DNA of 64,000 bases from Nematostella vectensis (lineage: Eukaryota > Cnidaria > Anthozoa > Actiniaria > Edwardsiidae), in the NCBI RefSeq assembly GCF_932526225.1, contig NC_064034.1, forward strand, positions 9,425,387-9,489,386, in the 5' to 3' direction. How positions within the stretch are numbered: the first letter of the stretch is position 1; every line of letters begins with the position of its first letter. The position numbers and the translations under genes are program-made. Below the pieces are notes generated by a model. It searched no databases. It was given only the letters and a program-made list of their open reading frames with translations, and was not told the DNA's origin. Below, piece after piece: positions 10,700-21,867 of this stretch.

Positions 10700-13310
10700 A
10701 GTTACTGTAATGTTAGATAATGTCGACAGTTAATAAGTCGCTGTTATGTCGACTGTTCATGTCACTGTTATGTCGAATGTTCATGTCAGTGTTATGTCGA
10801 CTGTTTATTTAGTCACTAAAATGTCGAATGTTCACATCATTGTAATGTCGAATGTTTATAAGTCACTGTAATGTCGACTGTTCATGTCACTGTAATGTCG
10901 AATGTTCATGTCAGTGTTATGTCGACTGTTTATTTAGTCACTAAAATGTCGAATGTTCACGTCATTGTAATGTCGAATGTTTATAAGTCATTGTAATGTC
11001 GACTGTTCATGTCACTGTAATGTCGACTGTTCATGTCACTGTAATGTTGAATGTTTATAAGTCATTGTAATGTCGACTGTTCATTTCCCTGTTATGCCGA
11101 ATGTTCATGTCAGTGTTATGTCGACTGTTTATTTAGTCACTAAAATGTCGAATGTTCACATCATTGTAATGTCGAATGTTTATAAGTCACTGTAATGTCG
11201 ACTGTTCATGTCACTGTTATGTCGAATGTTCATGTCAGTGTTATGTCGACTGTTTATTTAGTCACTAAAATGTCGAATGTTCACGTCATTGTAATGTCGA
11301 ATGTTTATAAGTCACTGTAATGTTGACTGTTCATGTCACTGTAATGTCGAATGTTCATGTCAGTGTTATGTCGACTGTTTATTTAGTCACTAAAATGTCG
11401 AATGTTCACGTCATTGTAATGTCGAATGTTTATAGGTCACTGTAATGTCGACTGTTCATGTCACTGTAATGTCGAATGTTCATGTCAGTGTTATGTCGAC
11501 TGTTTATTTAGTCACTAAAATGTCGAATGTTCACATCATTGTAATGTCGAATGTTTATAAGTCACTGTAATGTCGACTGTTCATGTCACTGTTATGTTGA
11601 ATGTTCATGTCAGTGTTATGTCGACTGTTTATTTAGTCACTAAAATGTCGAATGTTCACGTCATTGTAATGTCGAATGTTTATAAGTCACTGTAATGTTG
11701 ACTGTTCATGTCACTGTAATGTCGAATGTTCATGTCAGTGTTATGTCGACTGTTTATTTAGTCACTAAAATGTCGAATGTTCACGTCATTGTAATGTCGA
11801 ATGTTTATAGGTCACTGTAATGTCGACTGTTCATGTCACTGTAATGTCGAATGTTCATGTCAGTGTTATGTCGACTGTTTATTTAGTCACTAAAATGTTG
11901 AATGCTCACGTCATTGTAATGTCGACTGTTCATGTCACTGTAATGTCGCCTGTTCATGTCACTGTAATGTCGAATGTTTACATCATTGTAATGTCGAATG
12001 TTTATAAGTCACTGTAATGTCGAATGTTCATGTCAGTGTTATGTCGACTGTTTATTTAGTCACTAAAATGTCGAATGTTCACGTCATTGTAATGTCGAAT
12101 GTTTATAAGTCACTGTAATGTTGACTGTTCATGTCCCTGTTATGTCGAAGGTTCATGTCAGTGTTATGCCGACTGTTTATTTAGTCACTAAAATGTCTAA
12201 TGCTCACGTCACTGGTATGTCGAATGTTTATTAGTCATTGTAATGTCGACTGTTCATGTCCCTGTAATGTCGAATGTTCATGTCAGTGTTATGTCGACTG
12301 TTCACGTCACTGTAATGTCGAATGTTCAAGTCACTGGTATGTCGAATGTTTATAAGTCATTGTAATGTCGACTGTTCATGTCCCTGTAATGTCGAATGTT
12401 CATGTCAGTTTTATGTCGACTGTTTAAGTCACTATAATGTCGAATGTTTATAAGTCACTGTAATGTTGACTGTTCGTGTCACTGTTATGTCGACTGTTCA
12501 TGTCACTGTACTGTCGAATGTTCATAAGTCCCTGTTGTGTTGACTGTTCGAGTCACTGTTATGTCGACTGTTCGCGTCACAGTAATGTCGAATGTTTAAG
12601 TCACTGTAATTTCAAATGTTTATAAGTCACTGTAATGTCGACTGTTCATGTCCCTGTTATGTCGAATGTTCATGTCAGTGTTATGTCGACTGTTTAGTCA
12701 CTAAAATGTCGAATGTTCACGTCACTGGTATGTCGAATGTTTATAAGTCATTGTTATGTCGACTGTTCATGTCCCTGTAATGTCGAATGTTCGTGTCAGT
12801 GTTATGTCGACTGTTCACGTCACTGTAATGTCGAATGTTCACGTTACTGGTATGTCGAATGTTTATAAGTCATTGTAATGTCGACTGTCCATGTTCCTGT
12901 AATGTCGAATGTTCATGTCAGTGTTATGTCGACTGTTTAAGTCACTATAATGTCGAATGTTCATAAGTCGCTGTTATGTCGACTGTTCGATTTACTGTTA
13001 TGTCGACTGTTCGCGTCACAGTAATGTCGAATGTTTAAGTCACTGTAATGTCGAATGTTTAAGTCACTGTAATGTCGAATGTTTTTAAGCCATTGTCATT
13101 TCGACAGTTCTAATATCACTGTCATGTCCAATGTTCAGATCACTGTTATGTTGAATGCCCATGTCACTGTTATGTGGACTGTTCACGTCACTATAATGTC
13201 GAATGTTCACGTCACGTTAATGTCGAATGTTTCTGTCATTTTTGTGTCGACTGTTCACGTCACTATAATGTCGAATGTTCATGTCACTGAAATGTCGCTT
13301 GTTTGAAAGT
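10700..13310. repeat. 24-bp minisatellite array with 124/125-bp higher-order repeat
   Basis: About 2.6 kb of tandem 24-26-bp units built on TGTCACTGTAATGTCGACTG and its ATGTCGAATGTTCA variant. The marker GTTATGTCGACTGTTTATTT recurs at intervals of 124-126 bp between about 11,114 and 11,740, which defines a five-unit higher-order repeat. Degeneration increases toward 13,300. The multiple-of-three period again creates spurious open frames, for example 11,820-12,017 and 13,079-13,306. Confidence 0.9.
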
Positions 13311-13583
13311 AGCTGTAATGTCTGTGTAACAATTTCGGTTGTTTATGTAAGCTGTTTGATTGTTTGTTAGTTATTTACCTGTGTTTATTTTGAGGCTGTC
13401 ATGTCATGTCATGTTAATGTCGAATGTTCATGTGGACTGTTCACGTCACTATAATGTCGTATGTTCATGTCACTGAAATGTCGCTTGTTTGAAAGTAGCT
13501 GTAATGTCTGTGTAACAATTTCGGTTGTTTATGTAAGCTGTGTGATTGTTTGTTAGTTATTTACCTGTGTTTATTTTGAGGCT
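13245..13583. repeat. array-border direct duplication, period about 188 bp
   Basis: The segment containing ATGTCGCTTGTTTGAAAGTA, TGTGTAACAATTTCGGTTGT and GTGTTTATTTTGAGGCTG occurs twice, first ending near 13,398 and then near 13,583, with very few differences. It marks the downstream edge of the tandem island. Array-type sequence (TGTTCACGTCACTATAATGT) is carried inside both copies. Confidence 0.85.
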
Positions 13584-14149
13584 GACTCTAAGTCCTTGAT
13601 TTCCTTGGTTGTTCCCAGCCATGTGTTCTAGGTTAGAGCTCTAGGTTGACAGTCACTTATGTCATTTGAGTTTCGCTTCTCGAATTAGTCGAAATTCTGT
13701 AGTTTGTTTGATTAACAATATTTCCGTCAATCATTTGAATAACTGGTCAATTGGTTTCTGATGAAGATCTACTGCACACGATTTTAGCAAGACAAAAATG
13801 CCAATATAAAAAATCACTATTCCTATCTCCTAAGATTCTAAACCCCATACCACCCTATTGGATCAAAGTATCAAGTAAATATTAAGTTGATTTACTTATC
13901 CGACAATTTTATATTTAAACATTAAAATAAAAATTGTCGTACTTGTCCTACCTACTTAAAAACTATTTTATATCCTTAGAACAGGTTACCGTCACGTCAA
14001 TTATAAAAATTGTGTTAAAAGATTTAGTAAAGGCCTCCAAAATCCTTTTTGTCGATTTGATTTAGAAAATTTCTCCATTAGAAGAATTATAAAATACTTT
14101 TAAATTCATAAAATTGCGTTTTCGAGTTTTCTACAAAAAAGCTATCTAT
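13584..14149. other. intergenic, downstream of otopetrin
   Basis: AT-rich unique sequence between the tandem island and the otopetrin stop codon. It would contain the otopetrin 3' UTR. No other feature was seen. Confidence 0.5.
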
Positions 14150-15994
14150 TTAGCGACACATTCTAAACGACGACCAAACTTCAAATAAACAAGCGGCTGA
14201 ATGAAAACGAAAGAAGATACAAAGCGGGTACGCCAAAGTGGTTATCGCTCGCCACGATTTCTCCCCATAGAAAACAGTCTGCACGGGCGTTGTAGCAAAA
14301 TTGCGAAGCTCAAAGAACGAGTCCTGAGCCCAAAGGGCAAAATTAGTAGTGAGTAAGAACAACGCACCCTGACGAATAACATTAGCTCCGATTTCATCTA
14401 TTGGTTTGAACCTCAAAGCCTTAATGACGGCAGAAGCTTGAAGCATCGCTTGGAATAAAATTAGAGTTGACTTTGCGATGGAAAAACTCGAAATGAGCTG
14501 TTTGTTTTTGTATTCTGCGATACCCGCTGTTAAGCACAGTCCCGCGTAAAGAAAAAGACCCGAGAAGGAAGCGATTAAAAGGGTGTCATCGGGGGCTAGC
14601 GGATACCACGTAAACTTCTGATTCATCAAGCACTTGAGTATCACCCAGCACGATATGCACATAAAGGTTAAGAGAGTTATCTGGTAGAGATAATAAAACC
14701 TCAGCGCATTACTTGACTGTTTGTCCACCCAGAGGAGACCCACAGCGAGGAGGAGCAGCGTGGAGAAGAGAAGCCCTACCAGAAGGCCAGGATCCGAACT
14801 TGGGACCGACGTGTTCCGCACCATTCCGTTATCAACGCACGTCTGGCAAATGGAGGAATTCGACACCGCCCTGTTTAAGGAAAACCGGCTGAAGAATCTG
14901 CTGCTTGCCACAGAGTCCCGCGAAGGAGTGTGGGCCTCGCACGTGCCATAGCCATGATCCTCCTCGAACTTCTCCAGCCTCTCGCTTAGGTTATCCGAGG
15001 TTGTGTTAAAGTCTGATAATTCATCGTAGATGTAGATGTCTTGCGGGTCCGGGTCTAAATCTCTCATACCGCTCCACATGTTGTAAAGAATCCCGCCCGC
15101 TATTAACGAGTACTCCATGGTGAAGGGGTACAAGTACGGTTCGGACGCCTCCCAGATTTTACTCATGGAGTAGTGAAGAGCGATGCACTCAGTCTCCGCC
15201 GCGGAGTCTAGTGTAGTGGTGCCGCGCACGCTAAAGATACTCCGAGAATGACTGAACAGCGCTCGAAACCAAATACAAACATTTGTCCCCAGGATGTGGA
15301 ATAACACAAGTCTGATGCTAGGTGATTTGTGTAGTGTCGCCGTAGCGAACTTCCTCAGGAAGAGGATTTGTGAAAATATAAAAACCGCTTTGAACACTGA
15401 GAAGAATAAGCTTGGTAAGTTCGACGAGCACTCGACGTAAAATGCGATGTGTAAAAGGTCCATAACGCAACTGCCGGCGCCGAACACATACGCCCCTGCC
15501 ATTAGCGGCCTGTGGGAGTGTGGCGAAGGTGTGATAAAGTCCACCGTCTTGCGGTCATTTTGTTTGCAAAAGATGTAACAGATCCATAATAACGCTGGCA
15601 AGATACATGTGATGAGGAATCCATCGATATGATCGGCAGTCACTCCCGAGTCGGCTTTGGCGTCCGCCTGTAGCCACTGTGACAAATTGAACACTACTCC
15701 CGCTGTCGTTAAACAAATCAAGTACATTACACTAGCGATCTTTCCATCGCCTTTCACTCCATCGTCCGGGAGAATCGGTTCCAACAAGAACATTAGTGAC
15801 GTTGACACAAATCTCGAGTATTTGGATTTTTTTTCTTTTTTCGCACGATCCGGTGTATTTGCGGTTTCGTTTTCGATTTTTTTCTCGTAAACGGGGTAGA
15901 GTTCTTTGTTGCCAGCCATGATCGGGGTAGCGTGTGTCTGTCGCGCTTCGCCAAAGAGGAGCTGTAGTCTCTCCGTTGTTCCATCCGGCTTCAT
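14150..15994 (-). CDS. otopetrin-family proton channel
   Basis: Otopetrins are multi-pass (12-helix) plasma-membrane proton-selective channels. This intronless frame gives 614 aa from the ATG at 15,994, close to the usual family length. An in-frame ATG at 15,919 is an alternative start. After a charged cytosolic N-terminus come many hydrophobic segments. Family hallmarks are readable: VMDLLHIAFYVE in the N-half, LGTNVCIWFRALF, then EPYLYPFTMEYSLIAGGILY with NMW, and near the C-terminus FRFHSAACLFEVW. A long hydrophilic acidic loop (DLDPDPQD... to the SFRxFSRFSLNRA region) separates the two halves, as in the family's N and C domains. The frame stays open upstream to 16,063 but only with a TTG, so I do not start there. 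It could be one of several paralogues. The sequence does not say which orthology class (OTOP1, 2 or 3) applies. Confidence 0.93.
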   Translation of the reverse strand: MKPDGTTERLQLLFGEARQTHATPIMAGNKELYPVYEKKIENETANTPDRAKKEKKSKYSRFVSTSLMFLLEPILPDDGVKGDGKIASVMYLICLTTAGVVFNLSQWLQADAKADSGVTADHIDGFLITCILPALLWICYIFCKQNDRKTVDFITPSPHSHRPLMAGAYVFGAGSCVMDLLHIAFYVECSSNLPSLFFSVFKAVFIFSQILFLRKFATATLHKSPSIRLVLFHILGTNVCIWFRALFSHSRSIFSVRGTTTLDSAAETECIALHYSMSKIWEASEPYLYPFTMEYSLIAGGILYNMWSGMRDLDPDPQDIYIYDELSDFNTTSDNLSERLEKFEEDHGYGTCEAHTPSRDSVASSRFFSRFSLNRAVSNSSICQTCVDNGMVRNTSVPSSDPGLLVGLLFSTLLLLAVGLLWVDKQSSNALRFYYLYQITLLTFMCISCWVILKCLMNQKFTWYPLAPDDTLLIASFSGLFLYAGLCLTAGIAEYKNKQLISSFSIAKSTLILFQAMLQASAVIKALRFKPIDEIGANVIRQGALFLLTTNFALWAQDSFFELRNFATTPVQTVFYGEKSWRAITTLAYPLCIFFRFHSAACLFEVWSSFRMCR

Positions 15995-16063
15995 TATGAC
16001 GTCACGTGACTGGCGCAGTGTGCTCGGCACCCGTTTCGGTGTGTGTGTAGTTTTGATAAACAA

Positions 16064-18137
16064 AAAGTTCTTATTGGCTGGTTCATTACCTCATAGAGCA
16101 GGAATCATCATTACTTCATGGGGCATTGAGTTATAAAAGATGCAACGACCTGTAGCGACCGTGTTTGGCCAATCGTACAGCTCGCTTGAGTGCCACCGGT
16201 CTGTGTGATCATTCGGGGTCATAGAGCCATGAAGGGATTGGCAAAACAAGGCCCGGGAAAGCGGGGGGAGGCACGCATCGTACAAGTACGACAACAGTCT
16301 TAAAGGGGATGATTTTCTGCAACTATTTCCTTTTTTTACGATCATCTGCGTTCGTTTGACATTTGAAGTGCAATCGATGTATGCTTTATACATTTAGCCC
16401 TTGCTAAATCTTGAAAATGATAAGGAAAGAAAACAGATTAGATTTCAAATCGAGGAAATTTTCAAGGTTTTTGAGTGTGGGGGTATTAGGAATAGAAAAC
16501 GATAGTGGCAAGTGTCTGTAGGGATTTATGAAAAGAGAGTGTTGAGATGTAATACTTTTGGAAAGCAGTTCATCTATATTTCAGAAACTTTTACGTTAGT
16601 CTTATTAATTTAACAAATTAAGATCGCTATTAATCGACGATTTCGTTTATTACATTAGTACCAACCTGTCTCCTTTATTTTGTGTATCCAATGTTCCTTT
16701 CTTTTCTTGATTTATGATGTGTATCCAATGTTCCTTTCTTTTCTTGATTTATGATGTGTAACTGAAATGTGCCTCCGTTGATTCAAAACCCTGCACCCCC
16801 CTTTCCAGGGCAATGTTTTCACGGACACGCTTCAATTGAATGGGAAACCAAGCGAGTGTTTTTTTTTTCTGCAACTCTTACAACTTGGCAAAACAACCTC
16901 AGTCAAACAAAGCCAAACACTTTAAAGCACATGTCCTTAAGCCCTGCACAAAAGCGTTTACGATAAACACATCTGCAACAAAAGATGATCTTTTGCGAAG
17001 TGTAAACAGTGTTTTTTTTTTACGATCGTAACCTTTGCGTCTGGTGCGTAGGCTTTATGAGTAATACCTCGTTCACACCCTACGGGCCCAATAGACCGTA
17101 TTAGCGACAATTTGATAACTTCATGGAGTCATAAGCAGTGTGCACAGCATCGTGTGATAAACTCACTCGGTTCACTGAATACAGTCAAGAAGCCAATGAC
17201 CACGCATAACACCATGTGAACAAACGAGTAAAGTTTAGACTTGGGAAATCAGGCGAGGGAAAAACACTATGCTGGCCTAAACATGTCTAAATGAGTTCAT
17301 ATTATGATAATATGATAAACTAGAATTTTATATTCTTTTTAAATCATTATTTGGTATGCATGTTTTAAATGGATTTTTCTGAGAATTTGTTACCTGTTGT
17401 GGAGCCGGTACTCCTTTGCATCTGTTTATTTTCTACGTCATTATCTTTGCTGATTGTTGGTTGGCCCTTTGTGTGTCGTGTTTTTCTTTTTAATATAAGT
17501 CTCTACAGTAGGTCCCATTTTTACTAAATGACAGTCAAAGTCTGCTTTTACCCATGGGCAGTAACACGAAACAAGCCTAACAGGGTGTATTGTTGCGCGA
17601 TTTCTGTAACACTTAGTGTTCATCACCTTTCAAGGAATCGTCAAATAGAGCAGTGCTGGTGTTAAAATGTCTAGAACACGCCATTTTATTTGATTTTGAA
17701 ACCTTCCCAATAACTCAATATATGGCAGTTGGTAACCCCTCTCCTCCCCCCCCCCCTCCCCCCAAACACACACAGACATAACGCAACACACTACCGATAA
17801 CTAAGAGAGCCCAATATTACTATGTCAACCAGAAAGCTACATATAATGTTTTTAATACATGTAGGTGCGTAACCTTTAAGATTTTTTCCTCCTCAATCTG
17901 CCGATGCCGACCTCTGCTTTAAATTGTGTAGAATGTAATTTACGATGATAGCATACCCATAAGGTTTTTCGGCCGCAAATCCCTCGTCGGTCACCCAGGG
18001 ATATGTTTTTTCAGGGCCGTAGCTGGCACGGTGTCACCGGGTCAAGAAGGGCAATTGGTATATTGTAGAGGGGAATGTTGTAAAGGGGAATCTCCGAATG
18101 TATTAAAAAGCCAAATAAGCGATTATACTTCATTGTA
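16064..18137. other. intergenic; probable otopetrin 5' region
   Basis: No gene is supportable. It contains a two-copy 37-bp tandem duplication (see 16,681-16,756), a poly-C stretch near 17,748, and a fragment near 18,014 beginning CAGGGCCGTAGCTGG that resembles a decayed inverted-repeat transposon end. Confidence 0.45.
16681..16756. repeat. two-copy 37-bp tandem duplication
   Basis: GTGTATCCAATGTTCCTTTC followed by TTTTCTTGATTTATGAT occurs twice in direct succession without a mismatch, so it is a recent duplication. Confidence 0.9.
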
Positions 18138-18590
18138 ATGTTGAAAAGAGCCCGCCTTCCGATTAAGGACATTATTGCCTATTATCTTTCTACTATTAGG
18201 CCAGTCTTAGAATACTGCGCGCCTGTTTTCCACAATGCCCTCCAGGCTTATCTCTGTGACGAGATCGAGAGAGGGCAGAAAAAAGTAATGTGCATTGTGT
18301 CGCCACAAGCTAACTACCAGGACTGGTTTGCCAGCCATGGCTTACAGACTTTGAAGGACAGACGGGGCGAACTCTGTCTTAATCTGTTCTCGTCTATCTG
18401 TGCTCTAACCATAAGCTAGCGAACATCCTACCACCTAGGAACCAATGTAGTTATAGTCCTCGCGCGGACCTTCAACCCGGCTTGAAGGTCCGCTCAGAAC
18501 AAACAAAAATATATAATTTTTGGCTGGAGATATACCGTGCACAACAATATGTCTTTCAAATAGCTATAAAAATCTTTTTATAATAATCTT
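18138..18590 (+). pseudogene. non-LTR retrotransposon reverse transcriptase, 3' end, frameshifted
   Basis: The frame from 18,138 reads like the C-terminal part of CR1/L2/Jockey-type ORF2 proteins. It begins LKRARLPIKDIIAYYLSTIR, continues PVLEYCAPVFHNAL, then IERGQKKV, and later LQTLKDRRGELCLNLF. The phrase RPVLEYCAPVFH is diagnostic for this class. The frame breaks near 18,405. The family's expected continuation (HKLANILPPRN, then SEQTKIYNFW) resumes in another frame and ends at a stop near 18,590. The polymerase catalytic domain is absent, so this is a 5'-truncated, frameshifted dead copy, as is normal for LINE remnants. Confidence 0.85.
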
Positions 18591-20757
18591 TATTATTATC
18601 GCTATATGTTAAAAAGCACCCTATAAATACAAGATTGATTACCTAATGTAATAAGGCGAGGAGAGGGGTATACCGGAAATTACTCAGACTTGCCCGCCCT
18701 TTAAGTATGCCAGTTAAGCCATGTTAAGTATTTTCTACGAATCGGCCTCGTTGATACCCTGGGTACCAGAGGCTCCGAACATGGAATTAACATGTATGAG
18801 TTTTGAATTACTGCGCACAATTGGATTCCCAAACTCAAACCCTCCATAACTCGAGCCTCCCATTAGCACCGTTACTTTTCTGTTCTATTTTTGACCTCGG
18901 TTACTCCATTTCCCTTTACGATTTGACAAATCTGTAGTCGTACGTCACGTGATACCATCGTTTAGTGCAGAATAGGTGACTTTGCACTAAGAAATCACGT
19001 GACTTTTTGATTGACAAACTCACCAAAATAAAATATCTTACTAAATGAATAAGCCCTTTCTGGCTGATTGGTAAGCGCTGAATAAGTTGCCTTTTGTTGT
19101 TTTATTTTGCCGCTAATAGCCAGAGAACCTTGATTTTGCCATCCAAAAACTGTGAATCGTGATTCCTAAGTGCAAGCCTGTTCCTAGAGAAATGGTATTC
19201 AATTCACGTCGTGTATTAAGGATAAAGGAAGCAAATTTCAAGTTTTATTTATAAACTCATTCAGCTGCTCTAGAAAACTCGAGCGTCAAGTGGTACTATT
19301 AGTTAACGCACGGCCCTGGAAGACCACAACTAGTTCTCGTTATTTAGTCAGGGAAAGACTACTTTTTTACCATTTTTTTACATAAACTTTTCCTTGTTAT
19401 GGTTTAGTTTCGCAATTTGTTATGATAGTACCGCTGCCAAGGTGCAAATATATTTTGCTTCTCTCTTGGTTGTAAGTGCCGAGCTGGGAGTGATTATGAG
19501 ATATCAAGTCTCTTGCTCTACTCGTTACTAAAGTACCTTTCCAATTAATGAAGGTACAATACGAGGCTAGTAGGCTGCTTAGAAACTGATCTCATATCGA
19601 GAAATACACAAAATAACCAACTGTGCTAATATCATATACCGGCGGTATTTGAAATGCTTCTTTTCATGACTATAAAATCAAATCCAATTTCAGTAAAAAC
19701 TAAACTTCTGAATCCAAGCATAGATAGCTTTAATGAAAGAATCAAGACTTACAACATTGTATAGCAAGTCGCTCCTTAGTTACCGTTTAGCCATTCAACA
19801 CGCACGTACTGGTTATATTGAAGAGCCAACCGAACTCGGCAGCTTTTGAAATACTGAATGAGAAGCTGTTTACTGAAAAAATTTGTCACGCGGGGTGTTT
19901 GTAGTGTAGCACATAGATAGAATAATAACAAATTCTGAACTAGTCTTTCAAAATTGAACCCCGGAGCTTTATTGAAGGAATACAAATAACGCGTTGCTTT
20001 TTTGATGGTTTACTTCGTCAAGAACTACATACGCTAGTCAAATAAAATGGTAATTACTTTTTGAAAGAAACTATCACCTGCTCGACGTGTTTTCGTCTTC
20101 TTTTTGTTTTTCTTTTTCTAAAAAATACTTTTTTTTCTGCTTGCCATCTCATTTTGAGTGAATATTATGTCTCGGAGTCTACACTGGTATGAATTTAACT
20201 ACTAATCGCCTAAGTCGTGTTAAAGTTCTTTTTGTTTGCGATGATATAGGAGTTTAAAATGAATTCACATAAATTTAGTTGAGCCTTTATTCAAACTTCC
20301 TTCTTTTATTATTCTCCACGAAAACTAAAAACTCTCCTCCCCGACGCTATCTACATTTCTAATCTTGTAAAATTGAAGTTTAGTCTCAATTGTCAATTCT
20401 CCGTTTTAAACCGTATGTGATCTTTTTGAAAGGAGGCAATTGGCGGTATAGAAACTCCCCACCGCGGCAAATCATTGACTTGTCATCCCAGCTCTCTTTT
20501 AATACTCCAGATATAGAGTGAATTTTAGAAATCTCCATTATTTTTATTTCCCATTTTTGGCATAATCTCTTATATTATGGGGAAACCACCTCTTAATTGC
20601 GAGTATTTGAAAAACAAGCTATCCATTATATGTCTCTTTGCCTATGGATTTCAGTTGTTCGTGTGCAATTGCTTGGAATTTGCATAAAGTTTCCTCTTGA
20701 CCCGTCAGATGTTTGACCGAAATTTAGAGGCTTTAGTTCTTGCTTTAGAATATTCTA
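18591..20757. other. intergenic, no gene recognised
   Basis: AT-rich unique sequence. Short open frames lack recognisable domains. The final part presumably contains the 3' UTR of the minus-strand gene ending at 20,758. Confidence 0.45.
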
Positions 20758-21867
20758 TTATTCATTCCCGCATGGTTCCTCCATTTCTGATTCGTAAATC
20801 GTTCCCATTTTCCCGTCCATTTGGTCCATAGAGTTACCTGTCAGCGTGATGGATCGAATTGCCGGTTTTCTCTGTACCACAATGCCCGGCTCTTCCACGG
20901 AATTACATCGCATTTGCTGATTCGGCTTTTTTCGACTTTTCGCGTCGCTCAAACTACCCTCAGAAATGCTAATACTCCTGTACAGCTGCGGTTTCTGAAC
21001 GCGCACAGTGGAACTTTTACTCGATTTAGTATTCAAGCCGCTAGTTCCCGAGTATTTGCCTTTGATATACACGTAAGAAGTACAGGGTTTTTTGTTGTCC
21101 ATCTCTTGCTGACATGTGCGACCTGGTCGCACTATCGACACTTGTTTCCCGACCTCGCTCTGAACGAGAACATGATTCTGCTTGAGCCGCTTTTCCTGCG
21201 TATTTCGCACCTTTTCTTTCAAGAAGTGCACCGCGTCGATATTTAAATGTTCTTCTAATGCCTTATGGTTTTCAGGCTTATTTTCTTTGTCATTTCCTCC
21301 TTTCGACGATTCCCAATTTGTCGCTGCATTGTTCATTAGAGTCTGATTAGCACGCGTCGTCGTCTTCTCCGTGATCTCTGCCTGGTCTGTGTCCACCTCT
21401 ACTTTTTCTGCTCCACGCTCTCTCTCATCCGAGTCCTGGCTCAAACTTCTCTTCCAAGTCGTACTAAGAGAGGTCTTTAAGCAAGTCACATATCTTCTTG
21501 GAGTCCGTGAATCGCCTTTCTCTTGTTGCTTCAAATCACGTTGTTTTGCGTTTGACTTCTCAATGGCTTGATCGCTGGAGCCTGTGGTTACGCGAGCGCT
21601 CGGTCTTTTGTCAAGAAGCCTTGTCGCGTTTGCAGTTTTTGAGGTCGTTTGACCACGCGAATACAGAGTAAGCGATGAGCTGAATTTCTCAATGCGTGCA
21701 GGTAACGCAACAGAAGTAGAAGAAAAAGCCATTGTATTCATCTTGTTGGTCTTCAAACCACAAAGTGAACCTCTTCCTCTGATTTCTTTATTATTTTCAA
21801 TTTGTCTTAAGATTTCTTGATTCTTCAACCGCAATATAGAGCCCGTGAATAATTCTCCTGTATTCAT
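20758..21867 (-). CDS. uncharacterised 369-aa intronless, disordered protein
   Basis: A single uninterrupted frame of 369 codons. The ATG at 21,867 is a good start because an in-frame TAA lies three codons upstream. I do not recognise the protein. It has no signal peptide, membrane segment or globular domain that I can name. It is rich in Ser, Thr, Lys, Arg, Glu and Gln, and looks intrinsically disordered apart from a possible helical patch around residues 202-232 (EEHLNIDAVHFLKEKV and following). Residues 194-196 form a KEN tripeptide in the context GGNDKENKPENH, which resembles an APC/C degron. Basic patches RTPRR and SRKK could support nuclear location. Sustained openness over 1.1 kb outside any repeat argues that it is real, but expression is unproven. 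Confidence 0.6.
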   Translation of the reverse strand: MNTGELFTGSILRLKNQEILRQIENNKEIRGRGSLCGLKTNKMNTMAFSSTSVALPARIEKFSSSLTLYSRGQTTSKTANATRLLDKRPSARVTTGSSDQAIEKSNAKQRDLKQQEKGDSRTPRRYVTCLKTSLSTTWKRSLSQDSDERERGAEKVEVDTDQAEITEKTTTRANQTLMNNAATNWESSKGGNDKENKPENHKALEEHLNIDAVHFLKEKVRNTQEKRLKQNHVLVQSEVGKQVSIVRPGRTCQQEMDNKKPCTSYVYIKGKYSGTSGLNTKSSKSSTVRVQKPQLYRSISISEGSLSDAKSRKKPNQQMRCNSVEEPGIVVQRKPAIRSITLTGNSMDQMDGKMGTIYESEMEEPCGNE

